Below are positions 12,779 to 13,491 of a stretch of DNA of 13,491 nucleotides, piece after piece. The DNA comes from CAZXBB01 sp964638815. Its GTDB lineage: Bacteria > Planctomycetota > Phycisphaerae > Phycisphaerales > SM1A02. Under the pieces are notes generated by a model. The model saw only the letters and a program-made list of their open reading frames with translations. It did no database searches and was not told the origin of the DNA. A program made the position numbers and the translations under genes. Within the stretch, counting starts at the first letter, position 1. The number at the start of each line of letters is the position of its first letter. Location: assembly GCA_964638815.1 (NCBI GenBank), contig CAZXBB010000192.1, positions 1 to 13,491 on the forward strand. Reading direction: 5' to 3'.

Positions 12779-13378
12779 GTGCTTTTCGCCACCTCCAACC
12801 CGCACAAGATCGAGGAGGTCCGCGCGATCCTGGGCGCGATCGGGGTCGAGGTACGCGGTCTCGACACGCTCGACGCGGCGCCTGCGGAGCCGGAGGAGGA
12901 CGGCGCGACGTTCGCGGCCAACGCGCGGCTGAAGGCCGTCTACTACGCGCGGGCGATCGGCGAGCGGTGCCTCGCGGACGACTCCGGGCTCGCGGTGGAC
13001 GCGCTCGGCGGCGCGCCGGGGGTGCACTCGGCCCGCTACGCCGGCGCAGGCGGAACACGGGCGGAGCGCGACCGGGCGAACAACGAGCGTCTGCTGCGCG
13101 AGCTGGCGGACATTCCGGAAAGGGAGCGCACGGCGCGGTTCGTGTGCGCGATGTGCGTCGCGGACCCGGACGGGACGATCGTCGCGGAGGCGGAAGGGAC
13201 GTTCGAGGGGATCATCACCGACCGGCCCGCGGGAAGCAACGGCTTCGGGTACGACCCGCTGCTCTACCTGCCGGACGCGGGATGCACGTCGGCCGAGCTG
13301 TCACCCGAGGCGAAGAACGCGCGGTCCCATCGGGGGGAGGCGACGCGGACGATTGCGCGGGGGTTGCGGGGGGGGTGA
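12779..13378 (+). CDS. rdgB: RdgB/HAM1 non-canonical purine NTP pyrophosphatase
   Basis: RdgB hydrolyses ITP, dITP and XTP to the monophosphates, keeping deaminated purines out of nucleic acids. The 199-residue product is full length and has every family block: LFATSNPHKIEEV (2-14, substrate loop with Asn7 and Lys10), EEDGATFAANARLKA, ADDSGL with catalytic Asp67/Asp68, GAPGVHSARYAG, FEGIITDRPAGSNGFGYDPLL, and the C-terminal SHRGEA. The start is GTG at 12779-12781, chosen because the conserved N-terminus begins right after it; the frame stays open far upstream but that part reads through ubiA and the 14-bp repeats and is not family-like. No Shine-Dalgarno is visible, the leader being C-rich. 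It may be cotranscribed with the ubiA-like gene. Confidence 0.93.
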   Translation: MLFATSNPHKIEEVRAILGAIGVEVRGLDTLDAAPAEPEEDGATFAANARLKAVYYARAIGERCLADDSGLAVDALGGAPGVHSARYAGAGGTRAERDRANNERLLRELADIPERERTARFVCAMCVADPDGTIVAEAEGTFEGIITDRPAGSNGFGYDPLLYLPDAGCTSAELSPEAKNARSHRGEATRTIARGLRGG

Positions 13379-13384
13379 CTTTTT

Positions 13385-13491
13385 GGGTGCGGGCGCGGGT
13401 TCGGGTTCGGGTGCCTTCGCGGTCGCGGTCGCGCACACGGTCGCGCACGCGGTCGCGCACACGGTCGCGGTCGCGCACGCGGACGCGGTCG
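13385..13491 (+). repeat. Hexamer repeat arrays downstream of rdgB, running off the window
   Basis: Five hexamers close to GGGTTC (13385-13414) are followed after CTT by at least twelve hexamers of the CGCGGT / CGCGCA / CACGGT type (13418-13489), still repeating at the window edge. CGCGCA and CACGGT recur in a partial 12-bp order. No gene is supported; the long Arg-Asp-Val frame on the minus strand is a by-product of the six-base period. Confidence 0.75.

Noticed and set aside
13215..13478. Minus-strand protein with Arg-Asp-Val repeats
   Set aside because: It is a translation of the hexamer array, overlaps the rdgB end in antisense and has no ribosome binding site.

Overview
The window is high-GC bacterial chromosomal DNA with twelve recognisable protein genes: eleven complete, plus a 40-codon tail of a gene cut by the left edge. 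The products are mostly housekeeping: RmuC, MurJ, a VanZ-family membrane protein, ParA/Soj, RecO, an HDOD-GGDEF signalling protein, an M16 peptidase, a SAM methyltransferase, SdhB, a UbiA-family prenyltransferase and RdgB/HAM1. The style of several proteins (HDOD-GGDEF, ParA without a neighbouring ParB, scattered housekeeping genes, weak Shine-Dalgarno use) suggests Planctomycetota, perhaps Phycisphaerae. This is impression rather than proof, since no rRNA or lineage marker lies in the window.

Layout. 1-123: end of an unidentified gene whose stop codon is the first triplet of a 238-bp element with 28-bp terminal inverted repeats (121-358). 359-969: no gene; two 89-bp tandem units built of strong hairpins, then two pairs of 34-bp-spaced repeats around a more AT-rich stretch. 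970-6131: minus-strand cluster parA > vanZ-like > murJ > rmuC. A 37-bp gap separates parA from the divergent plus-strand pair recO and HDOD-GGDEF (6169-8570). 8571-8588: a GC hairpin between convergent genes. 8599-11503: minus-strand sdhB > (148-bp gap with hairpins) > methyltransferase > M16 peptidase. 11504-11723: divergent intergenic region. 11724-13378: plus-strand ubiA-like and rdgB, followed by hexamer repeats running off the right edge.

The genes do not form one pathway. Murein export (MurJ), chromosome maintenance (ParA, RecO, RmuC), nucleotide-pool cleaning (RdgB), c-di-GMP signalling and respiration (SdhB) lie side by side as in an ordinary chromosomal core.

The unusual content is in the spacers and gene ends. 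At least six unrelated short-repeat families occur in 13.5 kb: the inverted-repeat element, 89-bp hairpin units, 34-bp-spaced repeats, 8/16-bp repeats before murJ, a 14-bp x 6 array before rdgB, and hexamer arrays. One hexamer array is translated as a Pro-Gly tail on the M16 peptidase. I see no convincing new defence or enzymatic system; the best leads are the element at 121-358 and the hairpin repeats beside it.
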